DNA of 64,000 nt from NCBI RefSeq assembly GCF_000350225.1, contig NW_005179040.1, positions 62,001 through 126,000 of the forward strand. Reading direction: 5' to 3'. The first letter of the stretch is position 1. Each line of letters begins with the position of its first letter. Source of the DNA: Chondrus crispus (Eukaryota > Rhodophyta > Florideophyceae > Gigartinales > Gigartinaceae). Under the pieces are notes generated by a model, which was not told the origin of the DNA, searched no databases, and worked only from the letters and a program-made list of their open reading frames with translations. The translations under genes and the position numbers were made by a program. This document shows positions 63,406-64,000 of this stretch, piece after piece.

Positions 63406-64000
63406 AGTACAAAGAACAACAATTCTTGTAGCCTCCAATAACATTCTTCTTATTATCCTGATACGCTATATATAATGTTTTTGGACGACACATATTCTGA
63501 TTCCAAAAACGTATTGTCCATGACACAATGAATCATCGTTTCGGGAATGATGAAAAGACGGCTGTGTACGATGAAAACATCCCAATTCGGGTAACACTTG
63601 GTTTGTCAGTGAACAGTATATATAACGTCCACATGAACATTAGTATATCAACAATGGGCGCTACTAATAATTATGGTAGAGACAGTACATATAGCGTCCC
63701 TGGACATTACAAGTAATGGTGCATGAAAAAGATAAAACAGCATTTGGGAATACTCAATGTATTGATGTAAAATACTGATATGTGCATCGTACAGGAACAG
63801 TAACGAGAGCGTTCCGTGCAACATTATAATCGTTGTCCAGCGACAATAGATAGTATAGATACGCAATATCGCTACTGTTATCATTCTTGGATGTTACAGG
63901 TAATATTGGTGAGGAACAATAACAGAATCGTCAGTGAACACTATTGACCCGGTTTGCAAAAGTAATACTTTTCATGGTTTTAGATAGTGGTTGAGTGTTG
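63406..64000. other. No gene recognised
   Basis: AT-rich with loosely repeated motifs (ATATATAACGTCC, ACATATAGCGTCCC). Possibly an old satellite. Confidence 0.4.

Overview
The window is eukaryotic nuclear DNA made mostly of nested, decayed transposable elements, with very few candidate host genes. I see no bacterial operons, CRISPR arrays, rRNA or tRNA genes. GT-AG introns of about 70 bp, signal-peptide and SEL1-like genes, and the mix of chromovirus, DIRS-like, MULE, pogo/Tigger and PIF/Harbinger elements suggest a multicellular alga. A florideophyte red alga is my best guess, by inference only; an oomycete or brown alga is not excluded.

Layout. 1-11,280: a MULE-type transposon split by an 8.35-kb LTR element (element A, 517-8,869, minus strand, target duplication ATGGT). 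11,640-18,030: SEL1-repeat pseudogenes with their flanking repeats, interrupted by a solo LTR (11,700-12,745) and a pogo/Tigger element (13,417-15,679). 18,040-21,361: a TIR element holding an assembly gap, a transposase tail and a deleted MULE. 21.4-36.2 kb: gene-poor DNA rich in TACTGTAC-type words, one good host gene (secreted Cys-rich protein, 26,245-26,913, minus), a deleted pogo copy and a spliced pseudogene. 36.2-39.4 kb: two PIF/Harbinger-like transposase pseudogenes, with long perfect palindromes beside or inside them. 40.4-58.8 kb: an LTR element of the A family (element D, plus strand) carrying a 15.5-kb chromodomain Ty3/gypsy element (41,208-56,743, minus, target duplication GCTCA). 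59-64 kb: LTR fragments, a pogo relic, a tyrosine-recombinase relic and unassigned DNA.

Main observation. Both LTR-element families look ambisense. Sense gag-pol runs from the 5' LTR. A second coding block runs on the opposite strand from just inside the 3' LTR, and the two converge in mid-element with stop codons 12 nt apart (element D) and 28 nt apart (chromovirus). In the chromovirus the antisense block begins with a 641-codon open frame, the only long undamaged frame in that element. The A-family LTRs also carry a ladder of short perfect hairpins whose layout is kept in a diverged relative while the sequence changes. Element A adds an array of GC-rich hairpins every ~54 bp. Element A has nearly identical LTRs around a wrecked gag and no visible pol, so it probably moved with proteins supplied by another element. 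It shares its primer-binding site with the chromovirus.
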